This document shows, piece after piece, positions 26,106 through 34,851 of a stretch of DNA of 64,000 nt; the stretch's first letter is position 1, and each line of letters opens with the position of its first letter. The translations under genes were made by a program, and so were the position numbers. The stretch is taken from NCBI RefSeq assembly GCF_001748145.1, contig NZ_BCQA01000001.1, forward strand, positions 5,854,501-5,918,500, read 5' to 3'. The DNA is from Bosea sp. BIWAKO-01. Lineage in GTDB: Bacteria > Pseudomonadota > Alphaproteobacteria > Rhizobiales > Beijerinckiaceae. The notes under the pieces were generated by a model. That model worked only from the letters and a program-made list of their open reading frames with translations, was not told the origin of the DNA and did no database searches.

Positions 26106-27098
26106 CTAGCTGCCCAGGGCCTTGCGTGCCCGCTCCAGCGGCGCGAGATACCAGAAATCCTCGACCTTCAGCTCGCCCGCCGGTCCCTGCAGCTGGCCTG
26201 CCTCGGTGTAGAACTCGAAATCGGCCTTCGCGACCTCGGCACTGCCGCCGCCCGGCGAATAGACGCCCTCCTTGGTCGCCAGCGTGTAGAATTTGGTGAT
26301 GCCCTCCAGCACCTCCTTCGGCTGGTCGGCCATCAGCTTGCGCTTGACCCGCTCCTGCTCGACGATGGCCGGATTGGCCGCCATTTCCTGCCAGAGCCGC
26401 AGGAATTCGGTGACGATGACATCGACCTGCTTCTCGTTCTTGCTGATCCAGTCGGTCCGCCCGAACAGGGTCTCGTCGGAGGCCGGCTCGCTGACGCCGG
26501 GCAGGACATGGAAGCGGTCGCCCGCCTTCTCCAGCAGCAGGTTCTTGTTGGCGAGATCGACGATGGTGGCTTTGATCTGGCCCTTCATCATGCCGATGAT
26601 CCGGTTCTCCGAGCCCGGCACATAGCTGCGCTCGCCGAACTGGATGCCCTCACGCTTGGCGATGATGTTGCCGATCGCCTCGGTCCCCGTGGCCCGGGCG
26701 TGAAAGGCGATCGGCTGGCCGTTCATGTCCTTCCAGGTCTTGTAGGACTTGTCCGCCACCGGGAAAAAGACGAGGCGCGTGCCCTGGAAGAGCACGCGCA
26801 GCGGCGCCTTGCTCTTCTGGACGACCGCATAGGGCGTGCCGACGCCGAGATCCGCCTGGCCGTTGATCACCGCCTGGATGGCAAGGTCCTCCTTCGAGAA
26901 ATGCGTCACCTGGTAGTCGACGCCCTTCTCCTTGGCGCGCTCCAGCGCGATGATCATCGAGAGCGTCTCGGTCGACAGCACGTCGCCCAGCGCCACCCGG
27001 ACCTTGGCTTGCGCCTGCGCGGCGGCGCTTCCGAGCATCAGCGCGGCGCTGACGGCGGCAGCACCAAACAGGACGGACCTTCTCCTTAACAGCGTCAT
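26106..27098 (-). CDS. ABC importer substrate-binding protein (NMT1/SsuA type)
   Basis: A 330-aa periplasmic protein with an Arg-rich, possibly twin-arginine signal (LLRRRSVLFGAAA, cleavage near AQAQA). The mature protein has the two-lobed fold of the NMT1/ThiY/SsuA group, with DLAIQAVINGQADLGVGTPYAV near the start of lobe one. The ligand cannot be read from sequence. It is the first gene of the operon, with GGAGG at the start and an operator-like palindrome about 60 bases upstream. Confidence 0.9.
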   Translation of the reverse strand: MTLLRRRSVLFGAAAVSAALMLGSAAAQAQAKVRVALGDVLSTETLSMIIALERAKEKGVDYQVTHFSKEDLAIQAVINGQADLGVGTPYAVVQKSKAPLRVLFQGTRLVFFPVADKSYKTWKDMNGQPIAFHARATGTEAIGNIIAKREGIQFGERSYVPGSENRIIGMMKGQIKATIVDLANKNLLLEKAGDRFHVLPGVSEPASDETLFGRTDWISKNEKQVDVIVTEFLRLWQEMAANPAIVEQERVKRKLMADQPKEVLEGITKFYTLATKEGVYSPGGGSAEVAKADFEFYTEAGQLQGPAGELKVEDFWYLAPLERARKALGS

Positions 27099-27155
27099 GG
27101 CTCGACTCCTCCCAGAGTTCTGTTTGCCAGAGTTCGGCTTGGTTCTTTTGCGTTA

Positions 27156-27167
27156 TGGTCGCAACCA
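27156..27167. promoter_or_regulatory. GntR-type operator, importer side
   Basis: TGGTCGCAACCA is a palindrome with one mismatched pair, matching the perfect site at 27282-27293. It lies 57 bases upstream of the binding-protein start codon and fits the TGGT-N4-ACCA form bound by FadR-family repressors. Confidence 0.6.
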
Positions 27168-27281
27168 ATTTTATTTTGGGCACTGTCATGCGCAGGATTG
27201 ATCCTGTCAAGGGCGGCATTTCGGCTATTTCGATCAGAATCCCCTGCGTTTCCACGCCATAATTTCAACCAATCTGAAAAA

Positions 27282-27293
27282 TGGTTGCAACCA
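27282..27293. promoter_or_regulatory. GntR-type operator, regulator side
   Basis: TGGTTGCAACCA is a perfect 12-bp palindrome 15 bases upstream of the regulator's ATG at 27309, well placed for autoregulation. Confidence 0.65.
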
Positions 27294-27308
27294 CCGGCGA
27301 TCCGTGGA

Positions 27309-28040
27309 ATGACGATCGGGTCTCCTGCCACCGGTCTCGCCATGATGGATCAGAAATCCCCCACCCCGCCCGACGCTGATTTCTCGGGCGTCCTGACGCA
27401 GCTCTATGGCTTCATCGCCTCGGCGCGGCTGCCCGATGACGGGCGCCTGCCGCCGGAACGGGAATTGGCCGAACTGCTCGGCGTCAAGCGCACCGAGCTG
27501 CGCAAGGGCCTCGCCGTGCTCGAACGCGACGGCCAGCTCTGGCGCCATGTCGGCAAGGGCACCTTCGTGGGACCGAAGCCGCCGCAACTGGTCGATATCG
27601 CGGACCTGGCGCAGCGCAGCAATCCGGTCCAGGTGATGAGGGCGCGGATCGGGCTCGAGCCTGAGCTTTCACGCCTCGCGGCGATCAACGCGACGGTGGC
27701 CGAGATCGCCACGCTCGCCGAACTGAACGCCTCCTGCCGCGCCGCGACGAGCTGGCGCGAATACGAGGCCTATGATGCGCGCTTCCACCACCAGATCGCC
27801 GAGGCTGCGCATAACCCGATCCTGATCGCGCTGTTGGAAACGCTGAACGCGGTGCGCCGCGCCGTCACCTGGGGGCGGCCGCGGCCGAGCCATTCAAGCC
27901 CGCCCGCCGATCACCACAGCTTCGAGGACCATGACCGGATCGTCGACGCGATCGCCCACCGCGAGCCCGCGGGCGCCGCGGACGCGATGCGCCGCCATCT
28001 CCAGAACGTGGAGGACCGGCTGATCGGCCGCGCCGTGTGA
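27309..28040 (+). CDS. GntR/FadR-family transcriptional regulator
   Basis: A 243-aa regulator. The winged helix is in residues 25-90 (LPPERELAELLGVKRTELRKG, LWRHVGKGTFVG); the C-terminal FCD effector domain follows, with the metal-binding histidine pattern (DARFHHQIAEAAHNP, HRIVDAIAHREP-like, AMRRHL). FCD proteins bind small organic acids and release DNA. It is divergent from the importer/FAH operon with two matching palindromes between, so it very probably controls that operon and itself. The start is uncertain: ATG 27309 or 27342. Confidence 0.87.
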   Translation: MTIGSPATGLAMMDQKSPTPPDADFSGVLTQLYGFIASARLPDDGRLPPERELAELLGVKRTELRKGLAVLERDGQLWRHVGKGTFVGPKPPQLVDIADLAQRSNPVQVMRARIGLEPELSRLAAINATVAEIATLAELNASCRAATSWREYEAYDARFHHQIAEAAHNPILIALLETLNAVRRAVTWGRPRPSHSSPPADHHSFEDHDRIVDAIAHREPAGAADAMRRHLQNVEDRLIGRAV

Positions 28041-28065
28041 GGCGAGCCCCGATCCAGTTTCGACG

Positions 28066-29529
28066 TCATCGCGGCAATCTCCTGCGCGCAATCCCAAATA
28101 TCAGGGTAGCGGCGACAATGGCGGCGGCGAGGTTGTAAGCCATCCCGCTGACGAAGGCAGAGACGTAGAGCTGGGCCTGGCCATCCCCATCGATGCCGGC
28201 GGCAAGCGCCGCACCAAAGAGGATGCCGACGACGGCCACTCCCAGCGCCGCACCGACTTGCTGGAGCGTTGCGACGACACCCGAAGCCATGCCTGCCTGT
28301 CCCTCCTCGACGAAACCGAGGACGAGGTTGAGCAGCGGCGTCATGATGAGGCCCTGCCCGGCGCCGACCAGGATCAAGGCCGGGATCAGATGCGCGACGA
28401 CGAGCTCGGCTCCGTCCAGCCAGACCTGCGCGATCAGAACGCCGAGCGACACGGCATAGAGAAGTGCGCCCGCGGCAATGGCGGCTGCGCCAAGGCGCGC
28501 GACGAGGCGTGGCGCCGCCATGGAGGCAATGACGAACCCGATGCTGCAGGGGACGAAACTGAGACCTGCCTCGAAGGGACTGAGACCAAACCCAGTCTGC
28601 GCCAGGAGAGCAAAACATAGAAAGAATGAGGACGATGTCGAATAGATCAGGACGACCAACAGGCTGCCTTGGGCAAAGCGCAATTGCCGCATGAGCTTCA
28701 TATCGACCAGAGGCTCGCGGCCCGCCCGGCGTCGGTTCTCCTGCTGCCAGTAGAACGCAGCGATCAGGGCGGCGGCTCCGGCCAGCGACGCAAGGGTCCA
28801 AAGCGGCCAGCCCTGCGCCGGCCCTTCGATCAGCGGCACGAGCAGGAGCGTCAGCCCCAGGCTCACGAGTGCGACGCCGGACCAGTCAAGGCTCGGACGC
28901 TCCGGCGCGTATGTCTCGGGAATGTACGGCGCCATCAGGATGGCGAAGACACCGACGGGAACATTGATGAGGAAGATCATGCGCCAACCCAAATCGAACA
29001 GGTTCGCCTCGACGAGAAAGCCGCCGACCACCTGGCCCGCGATCGCAGCAAGGCCCAAAGTCATGCCGAGGAGTCCGAAGGCGCGACGAGCGTCGTCAGC
29101 GGAGAAACTCACCCGGATCGAGGCATAGACCTGCGGAAACAGGAGTGCCGCCGCCAATCCCTGCACAACGCGCGCAGCGATGAGGATCTCGATGGTCGGC
29201 GCCAATCCGCAGAGTGCCGAGGCGAGCGTGAAACCGGCAATCCCGACGACGAAGAGCCGCCGGCGGCCATGAATGTCGCCGAGCCGGCCACCGGTGATCA
29301 ACAGCACCCCGAAGCCAAGTTCATAGCCCGCGACGATGAAGCCGATCTGCGACAGGCTGGCGCCGAGGTCGGCCTGCATGGCCGGGATCGCGACATTGAC
29401 CACGAAGAGATCGAAGATCGTCACGAAACCCGCCAGAAGCAGAATGGACAAACCGAGCCAGGGCGGGCGGGCCCCGTCACGTTCTGCCGGGCTGCGCAGG
29501 GCTTGGGCCGTAGCGGTATCGGAACTCAT
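28066..29529 (-). CDS. MFS exporter, DHA2 (14-helix, drug:H+ antiporter) family
   Basis: A 487-aa inner-membrane protein with about 14 predicted helices. The first helices carry TIFDLFVVNVAIPAM and the loop motif GGRLGDIHGRRR (motif A). RVVQGLAAALLFPQ (motif B) and LGMTLGLAAIAGQVVGG (motif C, antiporters) follow. Such proteins export drugs, dyes or metabolites using proton flow. ATG 29529 has GAGG upstream; an ATG 19 codons earlier lies in the divergent promoter region. The XRE/MmyB-type regulator is transcribed away from it, 97 bases off. Confidence 0.9.
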   Translation of the reverse strand: MSSDTATAQALRSPAERDGARPPWLGLSILLLAGFVTIFDLFVVNVAIPAMQADLGASLSQIGFIVAGYELGFGVLLITGGRLGDIHGRRRLFVVGIAGFTLASALCGLAPTIEILIAARVVQGLAAALLFPQVYASIRVSFSADDARRAFGLLGMTLGLAAIAGQVVGGFLVEANLFDLGWRMIFLINVPVGVFAILMAPYIPETYAPERPSLDWSGVALVSLGLTLLLVPLIEGPAQGWPLWTLASLAGAAALIAAFYWQQENRRRAGREPLVDMKLMRQLRFAQGSLLVVLIYSTSSSFFLCFALLAQTGFGLSPFEAGLSFVPCSIGFVIASMAAPRLVARLGAAAIAAGALLYAVSLGVLIAQVWLDGAELVVAHLIPALILVGAGQGLIMTPLLNLVLGFVEEGQAGMASGVVATLQQVGAALGVAVVGILFGAALAAGIDGDGQAQLYVSAFVSGMAYNLAAAIVAATLIFGIARRRLPR

Positions 29530-29626
29530 GTTGCGTCCTCGGATTAACGACGCAACAGCCATGAAGCGGCATTGACGCTGATACAATTTAACTCATTATG
29601 CTATTACTATTAGTGCTGATGGGACC

Positions 29627-30463
29627 ATGGCGACCTTCGAACGGACCCGACCCGAGCTTTCAGAGTTCCTGCGTGCGCATCGCGAGCGGCTGACGCCGGA
29701 GGATGCCGGCCTGCCCGCCGGCAAGCGTCGGCGTACGCCTGGCCTCAGGCGCGAGGAGGTTGCCGCGCTCGCCGGGGTGGGCCTGACTTGGTACACATGG
29801 CTCGAGCAGGGTCGCAATATCGGCGTCTCCTCCGGATTCCTCGACAATCTCGCCAGGGTCCTGAAGCTCGATAGCGCCGAGCGACGGCATCTCTTCCTGC
29901 TCGCCCAGGAGCGCCCACCGGCCGAACCGGGAACGACATGGTGCACGGTTCCGTCGCTGGTGAACCGGCTGATGGACGATCTCGCTCCGCACGCGGCCTA
30001 TATTCTCAACCTGCGCTGGGACGTGCTGGCCTATAACGACGCGGCCGAAGCCCTGTTCCGCTTCGGCAGCCAGCCTTCAAACCGGCGCAACCTCCTGTGG
30101 ATGCTGTTCTGCGACCAGCACCTCGCCGATACGCTCGTAGACTGGGAAAACCAGGCGCAGGCCATGTTGGCGAGCTTTCGCCGGGATTTTGCAGGCGCGC
30201 GCGGGGATGCGGACATGCGTGCCCTGGTGGCGGAACTGGAAGATGTTTCGCCAGAATTCAGGACATGGTGGCGCAGCCCGGACGTGCACGCACCCTGCAC
30301 CGGCACGCGCATGCTCCGCGTCGAGGGCCGCCCCGTCACCTTCGAACACACGTCGCTCACCGTCGATGGCGGGCGCCATCTGCGATTGGTGGTTTATGCC
30401 GCCCTTGCCCCTCAAACCTCCAACGAACGGACCGAGTGCCTGCCTGCGTTGGAGGAGACCTGA
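29627..30463 (+). CDS. XRE-family regulator with MmyB-like ligand domain
   Basis: A 278-aa regulator. The N-terminal helix-turn-helix carries the hallmark RRTPGLRREEVAALAGVG and TWYTWLEQGR; the C-terminal MmyB-like domain (VLAYNDAAEALF, FRTWWRSPDVHAPCTGTRML) has a PAS-like fold that binds a hydrophobic ligand. Members usually control a divergent neighbour, here the DHA2 exporter. The shared 97-base region is AT-rich (29581-29612), unlike the surroundings, and likely holds both promoters. Confidence 0.88.
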   Translation: MATFERTRPELSEFLRAHRERLTPEDAGLPAGKRRRTPGLRREEVAALAGVGLTWYTWLEQGRNIGVSSGFLDNLARVLKLDSAERRHLFLLAQERPPAEPGTTWCTVPSLVNRLMDDLAPHAAYILNLRWDVLAYNDAAEALFRFGSQPSNRRNLLWMLFCDQHLADTLVDWENQAQAMLASFRRDFAGARGDADMRALVAELEDVSPEFRTWWRSPDVHAPCTGTRMLRVEGRPVTFEHTSLTVDGGRHLRLVVYAALAPQTSNERTECLPALEET

Positions 30464-30519
30464 GCGCTTCGCGTCATCTGCGCAGCCTCAGGCGTGAACC
30501 AAGGCGCGGGCATGATGTC

Positions 30520-30538
30520 CCGTCGGGGGAACCGACGG
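30520..30538. terminator. Hairpin between convergent genes
   Basis: CCGTCGG (30520-30526) pairs with CCGACGG (30532-30538) and is followed by TT. It lies between the convergent MmyB-type and nitrilase-family genes; the weak U-tract keeps this uncertain. Confidence 0.4.
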
Positions 30539-30539
30539 T

Positions 30540-31379
30540 TCAATACGCGCTTCTGTCTTCGCTCCTGGGATCGTTGACCGGCCTCTCGCGATAGATCTCC
30601 CCCTCCCTTGCCCTGGCCCGCCAGGGCCGCGCCCTTTGAAGCGCGATTTCATAGGCGGGGTCGGTCCGGTCCAGCGTTGTCATGGCCAGGCCAGGCTCCG
30701 GGGATGGCGAAGATTGCGCGGCCCATGCCCCGTCCGGTCCAATGATGCCGGCAGGGCCTTTGGCGGCCTCCTGCGCGGGGGGGGCAGCAGCGATCCAGAT
30801 GCAGTTCAGGCCGGCATGAGCCCGGAGCGCGATCTGAAAATGCGCGGGAAGGCCGTATGACGAGAACAGAACCCCATCAACGCCGAGACGCTCATAGTCG
30901 CTGAAGATTTCGGGGAACTGCGATTCAATGCAGATCGCGCAGCCAAACCTGTAGCCATCGACGTCGACGATGACCGGTTCCGTTCCAGGCGTGTACCAGC
31001 CGGCAAGTTCGGTATTCGAGAGAAACCTCTTGTCATATCGGGTGAGCAGGGCTCCGCTATCAGAGAAGACATAGAGACTGTTGTGCGGCGGATATCCCCG
31101 ACCGAGCCGATGGGCCCCGCCGACGACCGCGACGATGCGGAGTTGCCCGCACAGTTCAGCGATCGCGCGAAGTTCGGCCTCCTGAATTGCCCAATCGAAG
31201 CCCTGCCAGTCGCCCTGTTTCAGGATCTGGCTCTTTGCGTAGCCGGACAGCGCCCCTTCGCAGAGATTGATCAGGCGAGCCCCTTCGCCCGCCGCACGCG
31301 CAATCATCGCGCGGATGGTGCTGCCATTGGCGGCAATGTCCGGCGAAACAACGGTTTGTGCGGCCGCTATCTTCAACAC
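30540..31379 (-). CDS. Carbon-nitrogen hydrolase (nitrilase superfamily)
   Basis: A 279-aa cytoplasmic enzyme of the nitrilase/amidase superfamily with its triad in place: Glu in NLCEGALSGYA, Lys in YDKRFLSN and Cys in FGCAICIESQFPE. These enzymes hydrolyse non-peptide C-N bonds of amides, carbamoyl compounds or nitriles; the substrate is not evident. The start is uncertain. GTG 31379 or TTG 31376 follow a purine-rich AAGGGGGGA; a longer TTG start at 31403 is less likely. It stands alone on the minus strand. Confidence 0.87.
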   Translation of the reverse strand: MLKIAAAQTVVSPDIAANGSTIRAMIARAAGEGARLINLCEGALSGYAKSQILKQGDWQGFDWAIQEAELRAIAELCGQLRIVAVVGGAHRLGRGYPPHNSLYVFSDSGALLTRYDKRFLSNTELAGWYTPGTEPVIVDVDGYRFGCAICIESQFPEIFSDYERLGVDGVLFSSYGLPAHFQIALRAHAGLNCIWIAAAPPAQEAAKGPAGIIGPDGAWAAQSSPSPEPGLAMTTLDRTDPAYEIALQRARPWRARAREGEIYRERPVNDPRSEDRSAY

Positions 31380-31515
31380 TCCCCCCTTTCCGTCTCGCCC
31401 CAAAGATCTCGCAAGATTCGACGCGCTGTGAAACCGCTTGCAGGGGCTGCAGTCCTATGGCGCTTGCTCCATGATGCGGAACCCGGGCTGCGATCAGCGC
31501 CCGCCAAGCCGCATC

Positions 31516-31743
31516 ATGACGGGGCTCATGTCCGTACTGAAATCGATCATCAGCTCTGTATGGCGCGTGCAGCTCCGCCCGAGCCTCACCGTCCTGCTCG
31601 GCATGGGCGCGCTCGTCGGGCTCTACGAAATGACCGGGCGCCACACCGGCGTCATTGCATTCCTGCTGCTGGCTGGCCTCGCAGGCGGGCTGGCCTTTAT
31701 CTGCCGGGCCGCGCGCGGACCGCGCAATGACGATCGCCGCTGA
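31516..31743 (+). CDS. Small membrane protein, unknown
   Basis: A 75-aa protein with two predicted membrane helices (SLTVLLGMGALVGLYEM and GVIAFLLLAGLAGGLAFIC) and a basic tail. No family is recognised. A second ATG at 31528 has GGGG nearby and may be the real start. Support is the hydrophobic pattern and coding-like composition only. Confidence 0.45.
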   Translation: MTGLMSVLKSIISSVWRVQLRPSLTVLLGMGALVGLYEMTGRHTGVIAFLLLAGLAGGLAFICRAARGPRNDDRR

Positions 31744-31791
31744 CACTGCCCTCCAACGGGCAGCATCGGCGGCGGCCACCATATGCGCCGG

Positions 31792-33381
31792 CTAGTTCTT
31801 GGGCGACAGCTTGCGCATGACGTCATCGAGGTTGAAGCTCGCCGGCTTCTGCCGGATCGGGAACTCCTTGAAGCTTTCCAGCCATTTCCCGACGACCGCC
31901 TGCGATGGGACCACGACGAAGGAACGATCGAAGAACCATTTCTCGTATTCCATCGAGGTGTCACCGCGCTCGAAGGGATCGGCCCGCAGGTTGAACAGCT
32001 TGGGCGCCCGCAGATTGGTGAACTCCCTGCGCCAGACGTCGATGCCCTCATGCTCCTGCGCCTTGAACACGACCTTCCAGTCGGCGACCCGCACCGCCAC
32101 CAGTTCGCCGTCGTCGTTCCAGTAGAGGAAATCCCGGCGCGGGGAATCCTTGGCGCTGCCGGTGAAGAACGGCATCAGGTTGTAGCCGTCGAGATGCACC
32201 TTGAAGCTCTTGCCGTTGGCCTGGTGCCCCTTCATGCATTTGGCGACCACATCCGGCTCTCCGCCCGCGGCGCAGAAGGTCGGGATCAGATCGTAATGCG
32301 AGAAGGCCTCGTTATAGATCGTGCCGGGCTTGATCACGCCCGGCCAGCGGATGAGGGTCGGCACGCGATAGCCGCCTTCCCAATTGGTCGCCTTTTCCCC
32401 GCGGAACGGGGTCGAGCCGCCATCCGGCCAGGTCATCACCTCGGCGCCGTTGTCGCTGGTATAGACGACGATGGTGTTCTGGGTGATGCCGAGATCGTCG
32501 AGCTTCTTCAGGAGCTGGCCGATATGCCCGTCATGCTCCACCATGCCATCGGGATAGATGCCCTTGCCGGTCTTGCCGGCGGATTCCGGCTTGAGATGCG
32601 TGTTGACGTGCATCCGGGTCGAGTTGAAATAGCAGAGCCAGGGCTTCTGTGCCTTGTTCTGCCGGTCGATGAAGTCGATCGCGGCAGCCGTCGTCTCGTC
32701 ATCGATGGTTTCCATCCGCTTCTTGGTCAGCGGCCCGGTATCCTCGATCTTGCCGTCTGCCGAGGAGCGGATGACGCCGCGCGGTCCGAAACGCTTCTTG
32801 AATTCCGGATCCTTGGGGTAGTCGGGGTTCTCCGGCTCCTCCTCGGCGTTCAGGTGGTAGAGGTTGCCGAAGAACTCGTCGAAGCCGTGATTGGTCGGCA
32901 GGTGCTCGTCCTTGTCGCCGAGATGGTTCTTGCCAAACTGGCCGCTGACATAACCGAGGGGCTTCAGCAGTTCGGCCACCGTCGGATCCTGCGGCTGCAG
33001 GCCGACATCGGCGCCGGGCAGGCCGACCTTGGTGAGGCCCGTGCGGATCGGCGACTGGCCAGTGATGAAGGCGGCGCGGCCGGCGGTGCAGCTCTGCTCC
33101 CCGTACCAGTCGGTGAACATCGCGCCTTCATTGCCGATGCGGTCGATATTCGGGGTGCGATAGCCCATCATGCCGCGGTGGTAGATGCTCGGATTGAACC
33201 AGCCGATATCGTCGCCCATGATCATCAGGATATTGGGCTTGCGCCCGGAGGCCGGCGCGGGCGCGGGCTGCTGGGCCTGCGCTGTCTGGATCGTCGGCGC
33301 GGATGCAAGGCCCGACGCGGCAAGCGCGGTGCCGCCAAGAAGAATGCGTCTGCGAATAAGGTCCGGTCCATCGGTCGCCAT
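31792..33381 (-). CDS. Exported sulfatase (arylsulfatase family)
   Basis: A 529-aa protein with a twin-arginine-type signal (LIRRRILLGGTALAASGLAS). It has the alkaline-phosphatase-like sulfatase fold: metal-binding DD in ILMIMGDDIGWF, the formylglycine site CTAGRAAFITG, KNHLGDKDEHLPTNHGFDEF, and DNG in VVYTSDNGAEVM. The serine or cysteine of CxPSR is replaced by a CTAGR form, which keeps the Cys and Arg. Folded export fits Tat use and cytoplasmic formylglycine formation. It would release sulfate from organic sulfate esters. The start has GGAGG upstream; it is followed by no partner genes. Confidence 0.92.
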   Translation of the reverse strand: MATDGPDLIRRRILLGGTALAASGLASAPTIQTAQAQQPAPAPASGRKPNILMIMGDDIGWFNPSIYHRGMMGYRTPNIDRIGNEGAMFTDWYGEQSCTAGRAAFITGQSPIRTGLTKVGLPGADVGLQPQDPTVAELLKPLGYVSGQFGKNHLGDKDEHLPTNHGFDEFFGNLYHLNAEEEPENPDYPKDPEFKKRFGPRGVIRSSADGKIEDTGPLTKKRMETIDDETTAAAIDFIDRQNKAQKPWLCYFNSTRMHVNTHLKPESAGKTGKGIYPDGMVEHDGHIGQLLKKLDDLGITQNTIVVYTSDNGAEVMTWPDGGSTPFRGEKATNWEGGYRVPTLIRWPGVIKPGTIYNEAFSHYDLIPTFCAAGGEPDVVAKCMKGHQANGKSFKVHLDGYNLMPFFTGSAKDSPRRDFLYWNDDGELVAVRVADWKVVFKAQEHEGIDVWRREFTNLRAPKLFNLRADPFERGDTSMEYEKWFFDRSFVVVPSQAVVGKWLESFKEFPIRQKPASFNLDDVMRKLSPKN

Positions 33382-33524
33382 GGTTTCCTCCTGAGTCAGG
33401 CAGAGAAACTCAGGCTAGTGACGCATGGCCTCGAGGGCGAATCGGTATTTGCGCAAAGCTGCGTGAGCTGGAACGGTCGGGGCAGAGCCGAACGGGCACG
33501 ACCGCCGCGTCGGAGGCTTCGCCC

Positions 33525-33905
33525 TCAGCCGAGACTTGCCGCCGGCAGTGGCTCCATCAACTCGATACGGTTCCCGAACGGGTCGTCCACATACATGCGG
33601 TCATATCCGTCCAAGGGTTGGTCCTCCGACACGCGGTAGCCGCGCGCCTTCAGCGCGGCGACCAGCGCTGCGAGATCGCTCACGATGAAGGCCGGGTGCG
33701 CTTTGCGGGCTGGCTTGAAATCGGCGTCCACTCCCAAATGGACCTTCAACCCTCCCTGTTCGAACCAGCATCCGCCCCGGCTTGCGAGATGAGCGGGCTT
33801 GGCGACTTCGCCGATGCCGAGAACATCCGCATAGAAGGCGCGCGCCTCGCTTTCACCACCGGGCGGCATGGCGAGTTGCACGTGGTCGAGGCGCGTAACG
33901 GTCAT
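33525..33905 (-). CDS. VOC-family protein
   Basis: A 126-aa single-domain protein. LDHVQLAMPPG opens the first beta-alpha-beta unit and the last strand DPFGNRIELMEPL holds the usual metal-ligand Glu. HLGVDADFKPARKAHPAF is typical of a small VOC group often annotated glyoxalase. The substrate is unknown. It stands alone, between the sulfatase and the HAD hydrolase on the same strand. Confidence 0.8.
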   Translation of the reverse strand: MTVTRLDHVQLAMPPGGESEARAFYADVLGIGEVAKPAHLASRGGCWFEQGGLKVHLGVDADFKPARKAHPAFIVSDLAALVAALKARGYRVSEDQPLDGYDRMYVDDPFGNRIELMEPLPAASLG

Positions 33906-34004
33906 TGTCGCAGTTTAGTTTCGGCCGGGGCCGGAATCCACCGCCGGCGAAAGTGCAAAAAATCGCCTGTGTGGTGGCCAGGGCCATTGGGCGGCCCCGA
34001 GCAG

Positions 34005-34679
34005 TCACCATGCCCCCAACCCGGCCAATGCGGCAGCGAGATCGCCATAGCTGCCGACGACGCGATCCGCGCCGGCCGTCGCCAGCCGCGCGCCATGATT
34101 GCCGGCGCAGTGGGCGCCAGCGGTGAAGCCGATGACCTGCATGCCGGCTGCCTTGCCCGCCATGACGCCGTTGACGCTGTCCTCGACCACCACGCACTCG
34201 CCGGGCTGTACGCCCATGGCCGCGGCGGCATGGAGAAAGAGGTCGGGCGCGGGCTTTCCGTTCAAAACCATGTCCGAGGAGAAGATATGCGGATCGAACA
34301 GGCCGATCAGGCCGGTCTGCTGCAGCTTCCAGCGCAGCCGCGCGGACGGCGTGCTCGATGCGACGCAACGGCGCGCCTCGATGCCGTCGATGGTCTGCCG
34401 GGCGTCCGGCAGCGCGGCCAGATGAAGCTCTATTCGGGCCGTCGTGTGGTCATCCAACTGCTTGAAGAAATCGGACGGGAGGGGAGCGCTGCGCCTCTCC
34501 GCGATGATCGACTGGAGCCTTGCCTGCCACATCGGCGGGGACAGCCCCATGAATGTATCCGTGTAGACATCGCGTTCGAGGACGACGCCGACCGAGGCCA
34601 GGAACTCAAGTTCGGTAGCGAGATAGATCTCCTCGCTGTTCACAAGCACGCCGTCGCAATCGAAGATGATGAGCGTCAT
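34005..34679 (-). CDS. HAD-superfamily hydrolase (beta-phosphoglucomutase/phosphatase-like)
   Basis: A 224-aa enzyme with the HAD motifs: IIFDCDGVLVNSE (nucleophile Asp and general acid Asp), CVASSTPSARL (motif II), NGKPAPDLFLHAA (motif III Lys) and CVVVEDSVNGVMAGKAAGM (motif IV). A helical cap of the subclass IA type follows the first motif. It acts on small phosphorylated sugars or metabolites; substrate unknown. The start at 34679 is the only ATG immediately before the motif. It is divergent from the iminopeptidase. Confidence 0.88.
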   Translation of the reverse strand: MTLIIFDCDGVLVNSEEIYLATELEFLASVGVVLERDVYTDTFMGLSPPMWQARLQSIIAERRSAPLPSDFFKQLDDHTTARIELHLAALPDARQTIDGIEARRCVASSTPSARLRWKLQQTGLIGLFDPHIFSSDMVLNGKPAPDLFLHAAAAMGVQPGECVVVEDSVNGVMAGKAAGMQVIGFTAGAHCAGNHGARLATAGADRVVGSYGDLAAALAGLGAW

Positions 34680-34712
34680 CGAGGGCCGTCCGGTTTCAGG
34701 CGATGTCCTCGC

Positions 34713-34764
34713 TAAAGCATCGCCTCGAAAAGTGCATTGCGGTTTTCTGGGAGAGCCGATGCAA
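34713..34764 (-). repeat. Hairpin-forming intergenic repeat, copy 1 (reverse orientation)
   Basis: Read on the minus strand it begins TTGCATCGGCT and ends GGCGATGCTTTA, with GAAAACCGCAATGCAC in the middle; this matches the copies at 58212 and 61355. The ends GCATCG and CGATGC are complementary. It fills the divergent gap between the HAD and iminopeptidase genes. Confidence 0.7.
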
Positions 34765-34851
34765 GCATGGAAGGCTCGATCGGAAGCATTCCAGAACGGG
34801 CAGGCCCATCCGCCGGTTGACGGGCTTCCCCTGCTGCCCCACAGCACCGGC

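Noticed and set aside
34759..34851. Longer start of the iminopeptidase at ATG 34759 with good ribosome-binding site
   Set aside because: Both the site and the ATG lie within the intergenic repeat, and the added residues do not match the family's N-terminus.
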